Origin: Streptomyces sp. NBC_00344
GTDB taxonomy: Bacteria; Actinomycetota; Actinomycetes; Streptomycetales; Streptomycetaceae
Assembly (NCBI RefSeq): GCF_036088315.1
Contig: NZ_CP107996.1
Span: 1,942,501 to 2,006,500, forward strand
DNA length: 64,000 nucleotides
Reading direction: 5' to 3'
Below are positions 56,864 to 63,950 of the stretch, one piece after another (position 1 is the first letter of the stretch; each line of letters opens with the position of its first letter). The notes beneath the pieces were generated by a model. That model saw only the letters and a list, made by a program, of their open reading frames with translations. It did not search any database and was not told the origin of the DNA. Both the position numbers and the translations under genes were made by a program.

Positions 56864-56892
56864 GTCCAAGTGCCGATTTTCCTCAGTTGAAC
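56864..56892. promoter_or_regulatory. Degenerate StrR-type operator before peptide genes
   Basis: GTCCAAGTG, 11 bases, CAGTTGAAC. The right arm is identical to the perfect operator at 51848-51856 and the spacer has the same length; the left arm differs at two of nine positions. It lies 95 bases upstream of the peptide -35 box. Probably a weaker StrR site. Confidence 0.65.
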
Positions 56893-56983
56893 GCCGGGTT
56901 TGCCGCGTAATTCCCGCCCCTGCACGCCCGCCGGCAGTTCGGAGCCGGTGAATGAACGGCCCCGAAGCCGCTCCGTAATCGCA

Positions 56984-57016
56984 TTGATTGACACCCGGTC
57001 ACGGGCACCCCAATAT
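56984..57016 (+). promoter_or_regulatory. Promoter of the precursor-peptide operon
   Basis: TTGACA (56988-56993), 17-bp spacer, CAATAT (57011-57016). The -35 is perfect; the -10 is weak, as expected for an activator-dependent promoter. The surrounding TTGATTGAC (56984-56992) repeats that at the S9 protease promoter. Confidence 0.5.
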
Positions 57017-57072
57017 GAATATCGAACCGAGCACAACAGCTCGGGGGAATGCAGAAGACAAAGGAGAACATC

Positions 57073-57144
57073 ATGAGCGACATCGAGTTCATCGAGACCG
57101 CCGCTGAGACCCTCGCCGCGTCGTACTACGTCAACATTCAGTAA
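57073..57144 (+). CDS. Precursor peptide, copy 1 (23 aa)
   Basis: Twenty-three-residue peptide beginning MSDIEFIETAAETLAAS and ending in the hexapeptide YYVNIQ. It has an optimal AAGGAG site six bases before the ATG. The acidic, helical first part looks like a RiPP leader, and the polar aromatic end like a core. It has no Cys, and no Ser or Thr after residue 17, so lanthionine or azole chemistry on the end is excluded. Hydroxylation or carbamoylation at Tyr, Val, Asn or Ile is feasible. Assignment as a precursor rests on the tandem copies, the ribosome sites and the enzymes downstream; I recognise no described family. Confidence 0.8.
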   Translation: MSDIEFIETAAETLAASYYVNIQ

Positions 57145-57248
57145 TTGCTACCGCAGTGCGGGGCACCCAACGGGCAGCCGGCCACTGCGGGCAGCGAACT
57201 GCATGACGTGTCATTCCACGAACTAACCAAACCTGAATGGAGAACATC

Positions 57249-57320
57249 ATGAGCGACATCGAGTTCATCGAGACCGCCGCCGAGACCCTCGCCGCGTCGT
57301 ACTACGTCAACATTCAGTAA
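57249..57320 (+). CDS. Precursor peptide, copy 2 (23 aa)
   Basis: Encodes exactly the same 23 residues as copy 1, with one synonymous change (Ala11 GCC instead of GCT). The ribosome site is weaker (TGGAG rather than AAGGAG) because the repeat unit begins at the GGAG. It lies 104 bases after copy 1 with an 8-bp inverted repeat between them, which may stabilise or trim the transcript. Confidence 0.8.
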   Translation: MSDIEFIETAAETLAASYYVNIQ

Positions 57321-57424
57321 TTGCTACCGCAGTGCGGGCCACCCAACGGGCAGCCGGCCACTGCGGGCAGCGAACTGCATGACGTGTCATTCCACGAACT
57401 AACCAAACCTGAATGGAGAACATC

Positions 57425-57496
57425 ATGAGCGACATCGAGTTCATCGAGACCGCCGCCGAGACCCTCGCCGCGTCGTACTACGTCAACATTCAGTAA
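57425..57496 (+). CDS. Precursor peptide, copy 3 (23 aa)
   Basis: Identical at the nucleotide level to copy 2. Its downstream sequence departs from the repeat after TAATTGC and runs into a strong 18-bp hairpin instead of another spacer. Three identical copies multiply peptide dose relative to the modifying enzymes, a usual RiPP strategy. Confidence 0.8.
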   Translation: MSDIEFIETAAETLAASYYVNIQ

Positions 57497-57502
57497 TTGC
57501 CG

Positions 57503-57544
57503 CCGCGGTGGAGGGGGGCCGACCTTGGCCCCCCTCTACCGCGG
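57503..57544 (+). terminator. 18-bp hairpin between peptides and JmjC genes (attenuator)
   Basis: Stem 57503-57520 with 57527-57544 (one G-U pair) and loop GACCTT, seven bases after the last peptide stop codon. It has no T-tract. Partial termination here would give abundant short peptide mRNA and less read-through to the oxygenase and transporter genes, for which I see no separate strong promoter. Confidence 0.75.
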
Positions 57545-57627
57545 GCACTGCCCGGCCACGACCGGGCCCACATCGACAAAAATCGTTGGTGATCTGCAAA
57601 AAGCTGACGGACCAGAATGGAGTGACC

Positions 57628-58836
57628 ATGGAGAGTTATACGTTCGGCGACCTCGTCGGGGACGAGAAGCTCTTTTTCTCCGAATACTTCAACAAGAAGC
57701 CGCTGCTGCGCAAGGGCGCACTGAAGGGCAACCCGAGCGACATTCTCTCCATCGGCAGGCTTGACGAGCTGGTCAACTCGGAGATCATCCGGCCGCCCTA
57801 CCTCAGGATCAACCTGAAGGGCACCGGCGTTCCCGAGAAGGGCTACACCAGGACCGTCACCGTCCAGGGAACCGACATCACGGATTCCATCGTGCCCGAG
57901 CGCGTGTACGAGCTGTACCGCGCGGGCGCGACTCTGGTCTGGAGTTCGCTCAACCACATCGAGCCGTCGCTCCGTTCCTTCTGCCGGGTCATCAGCGACA
58001 AGTTCGGGGCCCGCACCGACTGTGTCGCCTTCCTGACGCCGGCCGGTAAGCAGGGGTTCTCGGCCCACCACGACCCGGTCGACCTCTTCATCGTGCAGAC
58101 CGAGGGAACCAAGCGGTGGAGGATCTGGAACTCCCCGTCGGAGCGCCTTGCCGAGACCGCCTCGTACACCCAGGAGGAGCTCGGTGAGCCGTCGATCGAG
58201 GTGCTGATGGAGCCGGGTGACGTTCTCTACCTCCCCTACGACACCCCGCACGCGGCCGCTGCCGAGGAGAAGGTCTCGGTCCACCTGTCCATCATGGTCA
58301 GGCCGCGGATGTGGAAAGAGCTGTTGCAGCAGACGGTCGAAACGCTGATGCAGGAGCCGGAGTTCAACACCTTCCCCTACATCGGGGAATCCCGTGACGC
58401 CGATGTCGAGTCCGAGTTCGCCAGGAAGATCGCCTCTCTTGCGGAGAGGATGCAGACCGTCGATTCCGAATCGGAGCTCGACCGGCTGCTGGACACCGGA
58501 CGCTACACCGACCCCGGGCGGCCTGCGCGCATTCCGGTGGGAGACACGTTCAAAGCGTCGGCGGAGCTCGACGTCGTGAATCCGGATGCGCAGCTGCGGC
58601 GCACCAAGGTGCCCGTCGAATTCGGCGCGAACGACAACGGGCGCACCCAGATGTCGTTCAAGGGACACAAGATCGCGGTGCCTTCGCCGGTCGCCGAGGT
58701 TCTTGCCGGTCTGGTCGAAGGCGGTCTGGTGAGGGCGGCGGATGTCTTCCCCGACATGCCGGCGGAACGCTCCGCGAAGACCGCACAGGGGCTCGCCAGG
58801 CTGGGAGTCCTCGAAGTGGTCGCGGCTCACGCCTGA
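57628..58836 (+). CDS. JmjC/cupin-4 Fe(II)/2-oxoglutarate oxygenase 1
   Basis: 402-aa oxygenase of the ROX (RoxA/MINA/NO66) type that hydroxylates protein or peptide residues. The N-terminal LFFSEYFNKKPLLRKGALKG matches the family wxxKPLL start. The iron ligands are His147 and Asp149 (SAHHDPVDLFIVQTEGTKRW) and His208 (GDVLYLPYDTPHAAAA). A helical C-terminal segment (LAGLVEGGLVRAADVF) resembles the winged-helix tail of these enzymes. ATG 57628 is preceded by GGAG; it agrees with its paralogue's N-terminus, so earlier in-frame starts are rejected. Likely modifies the adjacent peptide at a beta-carbon, for example Asn, Val or Ile. Confidence 0.9.
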   Translation: MESYTFGDLVGDEKLFFSEYFNKKPLLRKGALKGNPSDILSIGRLDELVNSEIIRPPYLRINLKGTGVPEKGYTRTVTVQGTDITDSIVPERVYELYRAGATLVWSSLNHIEPSLRSFCRVISDKFGARTDCVAFLTPAGKQGFSAHHDPVDLFIVQTEGTKRWRIWNSPSERLAETASYTQEELGEPSIEVLMEPGDVLYLPYDTPHAAAAEEKVSVHLSIMVRPRMWKELLQQTVETLMQEPEFNTFPYIGESRDADVESEFARKIASLAERMQTVDSESELDRLLDTGRYTDPGRPARIPVGDTFKASAELDVVNPDAQLRRTKVPVEFGANDNGRTQMSFKGHKIAVPSPVAEVLAGLVEGGLVRAADVFPDMPAERSAKTAQGLARLGVLEVVAAHA

Positions 58837-58898
58837 GTGAGCCGGATGGACGGCCGGGATCAACCGGAACCGTTACGGTCCCTAGGAGGCGACACACG

Positions 58899-60083
58899 AT
58901 GGGTATCCACACTTTCGAGGATGTGGTCGGTGATGTACCGGCCTTCTTCTCGGAGTACTTCAACAAAAAGCCGCTCCTGCGGCAGGGCGCTCTTGTGGGC
59001 CGTCTCCAGGACATCCTGTCCGTCCGCCAGCTGGACGACATCGTCACCATGGAGACCGTTCTCCCCTCGTACCTTCGGATAGCGAAGGACGGCAAAGGGG
59101 TATCGCCCAAGGCGTATACGCGCACCGTGACCCCGCAGGGCGCCGCCCTGGCAGAGACCGTGATACCCGAGAAGGTGTACGAGCTCTTCCGCTCCGGCGG
59201 CACCATCACCTGGAATTCACTGCAGCATTTTCTGCCTTCGGTCCGGGGACTGCTCGATGTCCTCACCGACACCTTTTCGGCACGCAGTGAGGCGGTCGCG
59301 TTCCTGACTCCCGCTCTGAAGAACGGGTACGCACCGCACCACGACCCGGTGGATGTGTTCATCTTCCAGGTCGAGGGCACGAAGAGCTGGAAGCTCTGGG
59401 ACGCTCCGGCGGTCCGCCGGGGCGATGAAGCGACGTACAGCATGGAAGAGCTCGGCGACCCGAGTATCGAGATCACGCTTCATCCCGGCGATGTGCTCTA
59501 CATCCCGCACAACACACCGCACGCCGCTGCCGCCCAGGAGGAGATCTCCCTCCACCTCTCCGTCATCGTCGAGCCGCGCAGATGGCGTGACCTGGTGCGC
59601 GAGACGGTGGTGGAGGCCCTGGCCGACGACGACTTCCACGACTTCCCGTACCTGGGCGACGAGTCCGCGGTGGCTCTCGATCTGGCAGCCAAACTGCGCA
59701 CGCTGCAGGACAGGCTGCACCACATCGATCCCGTGTCCGAGATCAAGCGTCTGACGGTGAGTGGCCGCGGCAGCACCAGCAGGCCGCGGGAGTTCGAACG
59801 GCTTTCCGCGGTGGACGTGTTCGGCACCGGAACCCGTATCCGCCGCAGCACGGTGCCGCTGGACATCGGGGAGAGCGACGGAGGCAGGACGGTGCTCAGG
59901 ACCGGCGGCCACCGGCTGGCAGTGCCCGACGCCGTGGCAGCCGTGCTGCGGGATCTGGAGGCCGGCGGCTCGGTGACCGCGGCCGGGTTCTTCCCAGGTG
60001 TTCCCGAAGACCGCTCCCTGCGCGCCGCACAGGGACTTGCCCGGCTCGGCGTGCTCGAGGCCGCCGAAGAGACGAGGAGCTGA
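58899..60083 (+). CDS. JmjC/cupin-4 Fe(II)/2-oxoglutarate oxygenase 2
   Basis: 394-aa paralogue of the preceding oxygenase, with the same layout: FFSEYFNKKPLLRQGALVG, iron ligands His147 and Asp149 (APHHDPVDVFIFQVEGTKSW) and His208 (GDVLYIPHNTPHAAAA). The three ligand positions fall at identical residue numbers in both proteins, so the pair arose by duplication and both sites are kept. Sequence differs enough elsewhere to suggest two target residues or sequential oxidations. It lies 62 bases after the first oxygenase, with GGAGG upstream of the ATG, and six bases before the transporter. Confidence 0.9.
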   Translation: MGIHTFEDVVGDVPAFFSEYFNKKPLLRQGALVGRLQDILSVRQLDDIVTMETVLPSYLRIAKDGKGVSPKAYTRTVTPQGAALAETVIPEKVYELFRSGGTITWNSLQHFLPSVRGLLDVLTDTFSARSEAVAFLTPALKNGYAPHHDPVDVFIFQVEGTKSWKLWDAPAVRRGDEATYSMEELGDPSIEITLHPGDVLYIPHNTPHAAAAQEEISLHLSVIVEPRRWRDLVRETVVEALADDDFHDFPYLGDESAVALDLAAKLRTLQDRLHHIDPVSEIKRLTVSGRGSTSRPREFERLSAVDVFGTGTRIRRSTVPLDIGESDGGRTVLRTGGHRLAVPDAVAAVLRDLEAGGSVTAAGFFPGVPEDRSLRAAQGLARLGVLEAAEETRS

Positions 60084-60089
60084 ACCCCC

Positions 60090-61376
60090 ATGGCTGACAG
60101 TGCAACCCGGCCGACGGAGCACCACCCCGGCCCCTCACAGGTCCCGGCGTGGCGCGACGTGTACATTCTCGCGAGCATCCGCGGGCTGTCGGTCGCGGGC
60201 GACATCATGGCAGCGACGGCACTCACCCTGATGCTGCAGAAGAACGGGGCGGGCGCCTACGCGGTCATGGCCCTGCTGCTGGCCGCGACGGTTCCGCCGG
60301 TGCTGCTGTCGCCCCTCACGGGCCGCTTCGCCGACCGGTTCGACAGCCGCCGTCTGATCGTGACGGTGGGCACTCTGCAGGCCCTGGTCTGTGCGGCGAT
60401 GACCATGTTGTCCTCGCCTGCCCTGCTCATCGCTCTGTCGGTGCTGCTGTCCACCGGACTGGCCTTCACCCACCCGGTGTTCGGCGGACTGCCCGGGGCC
60501 ATGGTCGGCAAGGAGAACGTACCGAGGGCCTCCTCGATCTCACAGACCACCGCCATGGGCGGCATGGTGGCCGCCCCGGCCGTCGCCGGCTTCATGACCG
60601 GGCATTTCGGGGTGACCATCCCGCTGGCCCTGGACTCCGTGAGCTTCCTGGTCGTGGCACTCGGCGGCCTGCTCATCACCACCCGGCTGCACCCCAACCG
60701 CGGTGGCGCTGCGCAGCCCGGCGACGGCACACAGCCGGCGGAGGCCGTCTACCGGATCTCCTCCGACCGCTTCCTGCGGGCCGTGCTGGTACTGAGCGGC
60801 GCCGTGATGGCATGCGCGTGCATCATCAACGTCCTGATCGTCTTCTACGTCCGCGACACCTTCGGCGCGTCCGACCAGGTCTACGGGCTGATCATGTCCT
60901 CCTGGATGGTGGGGCTCGTACCGGGAGCACTGCTGGTCCGACGGATCAAGAGGCTGAGCCACGAGTTCATCCTCATCGGCTCCTTCCTCTGCATCGGCGT
61001 GGGGATTCTGGGTGCGGGGCTGGCCCCCAGCGTCTGGTGGATCGCCCCGTTCTACATGCTCGGCGGATTCGGCAACGGGGCCCAGGCCACGGTGACGCAC
61101 ATCCTGCTCAACCTGCGGGTTCCGCAGGCCTACCGGGGCAGGGCGTTCGCCGCACTGGGTGCCGTCTCCAACACCGGCCCGGTCACCGGATACCTCCTGG
61201 GCGGAGTCGTGCTGAGCTTCACACAACCGAGGTACGCCTTCTTCGCCGCCGGTGTGTTCGTCCTGCTCGCTCTGCTCGGGTTCGCCAAGAACGTCCTCAA
61301 GTCGGCGTCCGAGCCGGCCGTGGAGGCACCGCTGAGCACGACGCCGGCGGATGCGGCCGCGGCCGCGGCTTCCTAG
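60090..61376 (+). CDS. MFS transporter, likely product exporter
   Basis: 428-aa 12-helix major facilitator of the MFS_3/enterobactin-exporter-like group. WRDVYILASIRGLSVAGDIMAATALTLML is helix 1; LLSPLTGRFADRFDSRRLIVTVG is motif A-like; GGLPGAMVGKENVPRASSISQTTAMGG follows, then six more helices to LALLGFAKNVLKS. The start lies six bases after the second oxygenase stop codon, so it is the last gene of the peptide operon and is followed by a terminator. Export of the finished peptide or self-protection is the natural role. Confidence 0.88.
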   Translation: MADSATRPTEHHPGPSQVPAWRDVYILASIRGLSVAGDIMAATALTLMLQKNGAGAYAVMALLLAATVPPVLLSPLTGRFADRFDSRRLIVTVGTLQALVCAAMTMLSSPALLIALSVLLSTGLAFTHPVFGGLPGAMVGKENVPRASSISQTTAMGGMVAAPAVAGFMTGHFGVTIPLALDSVSFLVVALGGLLITTRLHPNRGGAAQPGDGTQPAEAVYRISSDRFLRAVLVLSGAVMACACIINVLIVFYVRDTFGASDQVYGLIMSSWMVGLVPGALLVRRIKRLSHEFILIGSFLCIGVGILGAGLAPSVWWIAPFYMLGGFGNGAQATVTHILLNLRVPQAYRGRAFAALGAVSNTGPVTGYLLGGVVLSFTQPRYAFFAAGVFVLLALLGFAKNVLKSASEPAVEAPLSTTPADAAAAAAS

Positions 61377-61431
61377 TCGCGGCCGGCACCGCCGAGGAGC
61401 CCGGCCGCCCGGCCGGCCGGATCCCCACCGG

Positions 61432-61465
61432 AAATACCCCGGACGTCTCCACGTCCGGGGTATTT
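61432..61465. terminator. Bidirectional terminator, right boundary of block 2
   Basis: A perfect 15-bp stem (AAATACCCCGGACGT with its complement) and CTCC loop between the convergent MFS and thioredoxin genes. The arm core GAAATACCCCGGACG and the right arm CGTCCGGGGTATTT are identical to the terminator at 42908-42947, 18.5 kb away. Confidence 0.9.
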
Positions 61466-61541
61466 GCGCGCTCCGACTGCGGTGCCTCCACGGGGAGGCG
61501 GTGTTCTCCGCCCCGCAGCCGGCTTCCCGCGGGACCCGCGC

Positions 61542-61874
61542 TCAGATCACGTCCTCGAGCTCTTCGAGCAGGCGTCGCTTCGGCCTCGCGCCGACCATCG
61601 ACTTCACCGGTTCCCCGTCACGGAACACCATCAGTGTCGGCATCGACAGCACGCCGTACCGGATCATCACCTCGGGGTTGCTGTCCACATCGAGCTGAAC
61701 GACCTTGAGGCGATCGGCCGTTTCGGCGGCGACCGCGCTCAGCACCGGGGCGAGCTGACGGCAGGGCCCGCACCAGTCGGCGGTGAACTCGACCAGGACC
61801 GGCCGGTCCGCCTCCAGCACCTCGACTGCGAAGTCGGCATCCGTCACGGCGTCTATGCCATCTGCGTGGATCAT
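61542..61874 (-). CDS. Thioredoxin
   Basis: 110-aa thioredoxin with the active site WCGPC (Cys35, Cys38), the cis-proline segment VLSMPTLMVFRDGEPV and the buried-Asp region VLVEFTADWC. It reduces protein disulfides in the cytoplasm with electrons from thioredoxin reductase. Its ATG overlaps the stop codon of the MerR gene by four bases, so the two are co-translated and the regulator probably senses redox or metal stress. It is outside accessory block 2, and a link to the peptide is not implied. Confidence 0.95.
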   Translation of the reverse strand: MIHADGIDAVTDADFAVEVLEADRPVLVEFTADWCGPCRQLAPVLSAVAAETADRLKVVQLDVDSNPEVMIRYGVLSMPTLMVFRDGEPVKSMVGARPKRRLLEELEDVI

Positions 61875-62281
61875 CTCTGCTCGTCCTCCCGGTGGACCAG
61901 TTCACAGCGCGGTTGTGGACCCTGAGGCAACTCCGACTCGGCGCGGGCCAGTTGCGCCCCGACCTGGTCACGGACCCCCTGCAGCTGTCCGATCAGCGAA
62001 TCGAGCTCGGAGAGTTTGCGCCGGTAGACGGCCAGCGAGGCAGGACACAGATCGCCCGCCGGGTGCCCGGCACGCAGGCACTCCACGAAGGGCCGGGTGT
62101 CCTCCAGCTCGAACCCGAAGTCCTGGAGGGTTCTGATCTGCTGGAGCAGCCGCAGATCGTCCTCGTCGTAGGTGCGGTAGCCGTTCACCGCCCGCCGGGC
62201 GGGCAGCAGCTCGCGGGACTCGTAGTAGCGCAGGGTGCGGGTGGTCGTCCCCGCTCGCTCCGCCAGCTCGCCGATTCGCAT
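61871..62281 (-). CDS. MerR-family regulator of the thioredoxin operon
   Basis: 136-aa MerR regulator: MRIGELAERAGTTTRTLRYYESRELLPA is the winged helix, followed by the long dimerisation helix (LYRRKLSELDSLIGQLQGVRDQVGAQLARAE-like region). Three cysteines (Cys68, Cys79 in GDLCPAS, and Cys126) could form a metal or redox sensor, but the spacing matches neither SoxR nor MerR exactly. The ATG at 62281 gives the standard family N-terminus; the longer frame is rejected. Overlap with the thioredoxin gene suggests it regulates its own operon. Confidence 0.9.
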   Translation of the reverse strand: MRIGELAERAGTTTRTLRYYESRELLPARRAVNGYRTYDEDDLRLLQQIRTLQDFGFELEDTRPFVECLRAGHPAGDLCPASLAVYRRKLSELDSLIGQLQGVRDQVGAQLARAESELPQGPQPRCELVHREDEQR

Positions 62282-62336
62282 GCCCCGAAGGTAATCCTTG
62301 ACGCCGACGTCAAGGCAAGCACCGGGGGCCGGCACA

Positions 62337-63929
62337 TCAGACCGGAGCCGTGATCCGCTCGTCGGACGTCCGCGCTCCGGACTCCTCTCGCCGCCCGCGG
62401 CCCGGTACGAGTACCCCCACGATCACGGTGCCCACCCCGAGGACCACCGCGCCGACCAGGCTGGTGTGCGCGACCGCGTCGGCGAAGGCGCTGTGCACCG
62501 CGTTCACCAGTGCCTGTGCCTGCTGCGGCCCTGCCTGGGCGCCGGCCTTCCGCGCCACTGCGAGCCCGGCCCCCACCGAGTCCTGCGCGGCACTCAGCGC
62601 GCCCGCGGGAAGCCTGCCGCCGGCCGCGTGGGCGAGGTGCGATGAGTAGGCACCGGACAGCACCGAGCCGAGAATCGCGATGCCCAGGGAACCGCCGAGC
62701 TCGATCGAGGTGTCGTTGACCGCTCCTCCGACTCCGAGTTCCGACTCGGGGAACGCGCCCATGATCGCCTCCGTGCAGGGTGACAGGGCCAGACCGATGG
62801 CCAGGCCGAGCAGGACGAGCGGCGCGACGAAGTCCCCGTACCCCGAGCCCGCATCGATACGGGTGAGCAGGGCGAGCGCCGCGGTACCGCCGGCCATCCC
62901 CGCGGTGACCGTCACCTTCATCCCGAGGCGGGGCGTGAGCAGTCCGGTCAGGGCCGAGCCGACGAAGACCGCTCCGGCCAGCGGGAGCATCCGTACACCG
63001 GTCTCGAAGGCGTCGTAGCCGAGGACGAACTGGAGGTGCTGGGTCAGGTAGTAGAAGGCGCCGAAGACAGCCAGGAAGAAGAGTGCGACGGCGATGTTGG
63101 ACCCGGCGAAACCGCGGTCGAGATAGCGCCGCACGTCCAGCACCGGGCGCGGATGACGCAGCTCCCACACCACGAAGAGGATCAGGCCGGCGCCCGCGAT
63201 CACGGCGGCGGTCACGGCCTTGACACCCCACCCGAAGTGCGGGCCTTCGATGATCATGTAGACGAGTGAGCCGACGGAGACGACCGACAGAGCGCCGCCC
63301 ACGACATCGATCCTGCCGTGCTGCCCGGCCCTGGACGGCGGCACCAGAACCAGGGCTCCGACGATGGCCAGCGCCGTGATCGGGACATTGATCAGGAACG
63401 TCGCGGACCAGCCGTGGTCCCGCAGCAGCGCCCCCGCCACCAGCGGCCCGGCGGCGATGGCGAGCCCGGCGGTGGCCGTCCACAGGACGATCGCCCTGGC
63501 CCGTTCGGCGCGCGGGAAGGTCGCGGCGAGCAGCGAGAGGGTGGCAGGCATGATCATCGCCGCACCGACGCCCATGACGGCCCGGGCCGCGATGACTCCG
63601 GCCCCGCTGCCCGCCATGGATCCGGCGACGGCCCCGCCGCCGAAGACCGTCAGCCCGATGACGAGTGCCCCGCGCCTGCTGTACTTGTCGCCGATGGCGC
63701 CGAGCAGCAGCATCAGCGCGGCGTACGGGACGGTGTAGCCGTCGATGACCCACTGCAGGTCCGCGTCGCCGAGTCCCAGGTCCTGGGTCATGTCCGGTGC
63801 GGCGACCGTCAGCGCGGTGTTCGCCATCACGATGATCAGCAGACTCAGGCACAGAACCAGCAGCGCCCACCAGCGGCGCCGGTAGGGCCCGTCCATTTCG
63901 GCGACCGGCTGTTTCACGATCGGACTCAT
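62337..63929 (-). CDS. MFS drug transporter, DHA2 (14-TM) family
   Basis: 530-aa multidrug efflux pump: RRRWWALLVLCLSLLIIVMANTALTVAAP (helix 1), LLLGAIGDKYSRRGALVIGL (motif A), LWTATAGLAIAAGPLVAGALL (motif C) and further segments to VVLGVGTVIVGVLVPG, about 14 helices as in the EmrB/QacA group. ATG 63929 follows GGTGGAG. The promoter region contains two adjacent palindromes of the same sequence type, 22 and 40 bases upstream, which should bind a repressor encoded divergently just beyond the window. Confidence 0.9.
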   Translation of the reverse strand: MSPIVKQPVAEMDGPYRRRWWALLVLCLSLLIIVMANTALTVAAPDMTQDLGLGDADLQWVIDGYTVPYAALMLLLGAIGDKYSRRGALVIGLTVFGGGAVAGSMAGSGAGVIAARAVMGVGAAMIMPATLSLLAATFPRAERARAIVLWTATAGLAIAAGPLVAGALLRDHGWSATFLINVPITALAIVGALVLVPPSRAGQHGRIDVVGGALSVVSVGSLVYMIIEGPHFGWGVKAVTAAVIAGAGLILFVVWELRHPRPVLDVRRYLDRGFAGSNIAVALFFLAVFGAFYYLTQHLQFVLGYDAFETGVRMLPLAGAVFVGSALTGLLTPRLGMKVTVTAGMAGGTAALALLTRIDAGSGYGDFVAPLVLLGLAIGLALSPCTEAIMGAFPESELGVGGAVNDTSIELGGSLGIAILGSVLSGAYSSHLAHAAGGRLPAGALSAAQDSVGAGLAVARKAGAQAGPQQAQALVNAVHSAFADAVAHTSLVGAVVLGVGTVIVGVLVPGRGRREESGARTSDERITAPV

Positions 63930-63950
63930 GCTGCTCCACCTCTCCCCGAC

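Larger units (their letters stand above)
56765..57072. other. 308-bp intergenic control region of the peptide operon
   Basis: Holds, in order, the DinB-gene terminator (56788-56833), a degenerate StrR operator (56864-56892), the peptide promoter (56984-57016), a roughly 50-base leader and a strong AAGGAG ribosome site (57061-57066). I see no further gene in it. Confidence 0.7.
57063..57500 (+). repeat. 176-bp tandem repeat carrying the peptide genes
   Basis: Two full units begin at GGAG 57063 and 57239, and a third, partial unit at 57415 ends after its peptide gene. Units are almost identical: one synonymous base in the gene (GCT versus GCC) and one base in the spacer differ. Each spacer carries an 8-bp inverted repeat (CCGCAGTG/CACTGCGG at 57151/57183 and 57327/57359). 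Recent duplication or ongoing gene conversion is implied. Confidence 0.95.

Noticed and set aside
57073..57496. Peptide genes as attenuation leader peptides for the oxygenase operon
   Set aside because: Leader peptides are rarely repeated as identical copies, and there is no run of one regulatory amino acid. Not fully excluded, but the precursor reading explains the tandem copies better.
57063..57500. CRISPR-like or satellite repeat
   Set aside because: Unit is 176 bp, only about 2.5 units, and each contains an intact gene with ribosome site; no short repeat-spacer pattern and no cas genes.
61542..62281. Thioredoxin and MerR genes as part of the peptide pathway
   Set aside because: They lie beyond the boundary terminator on the opposite strand, and the precursor has no cysteines; treated as backbone.
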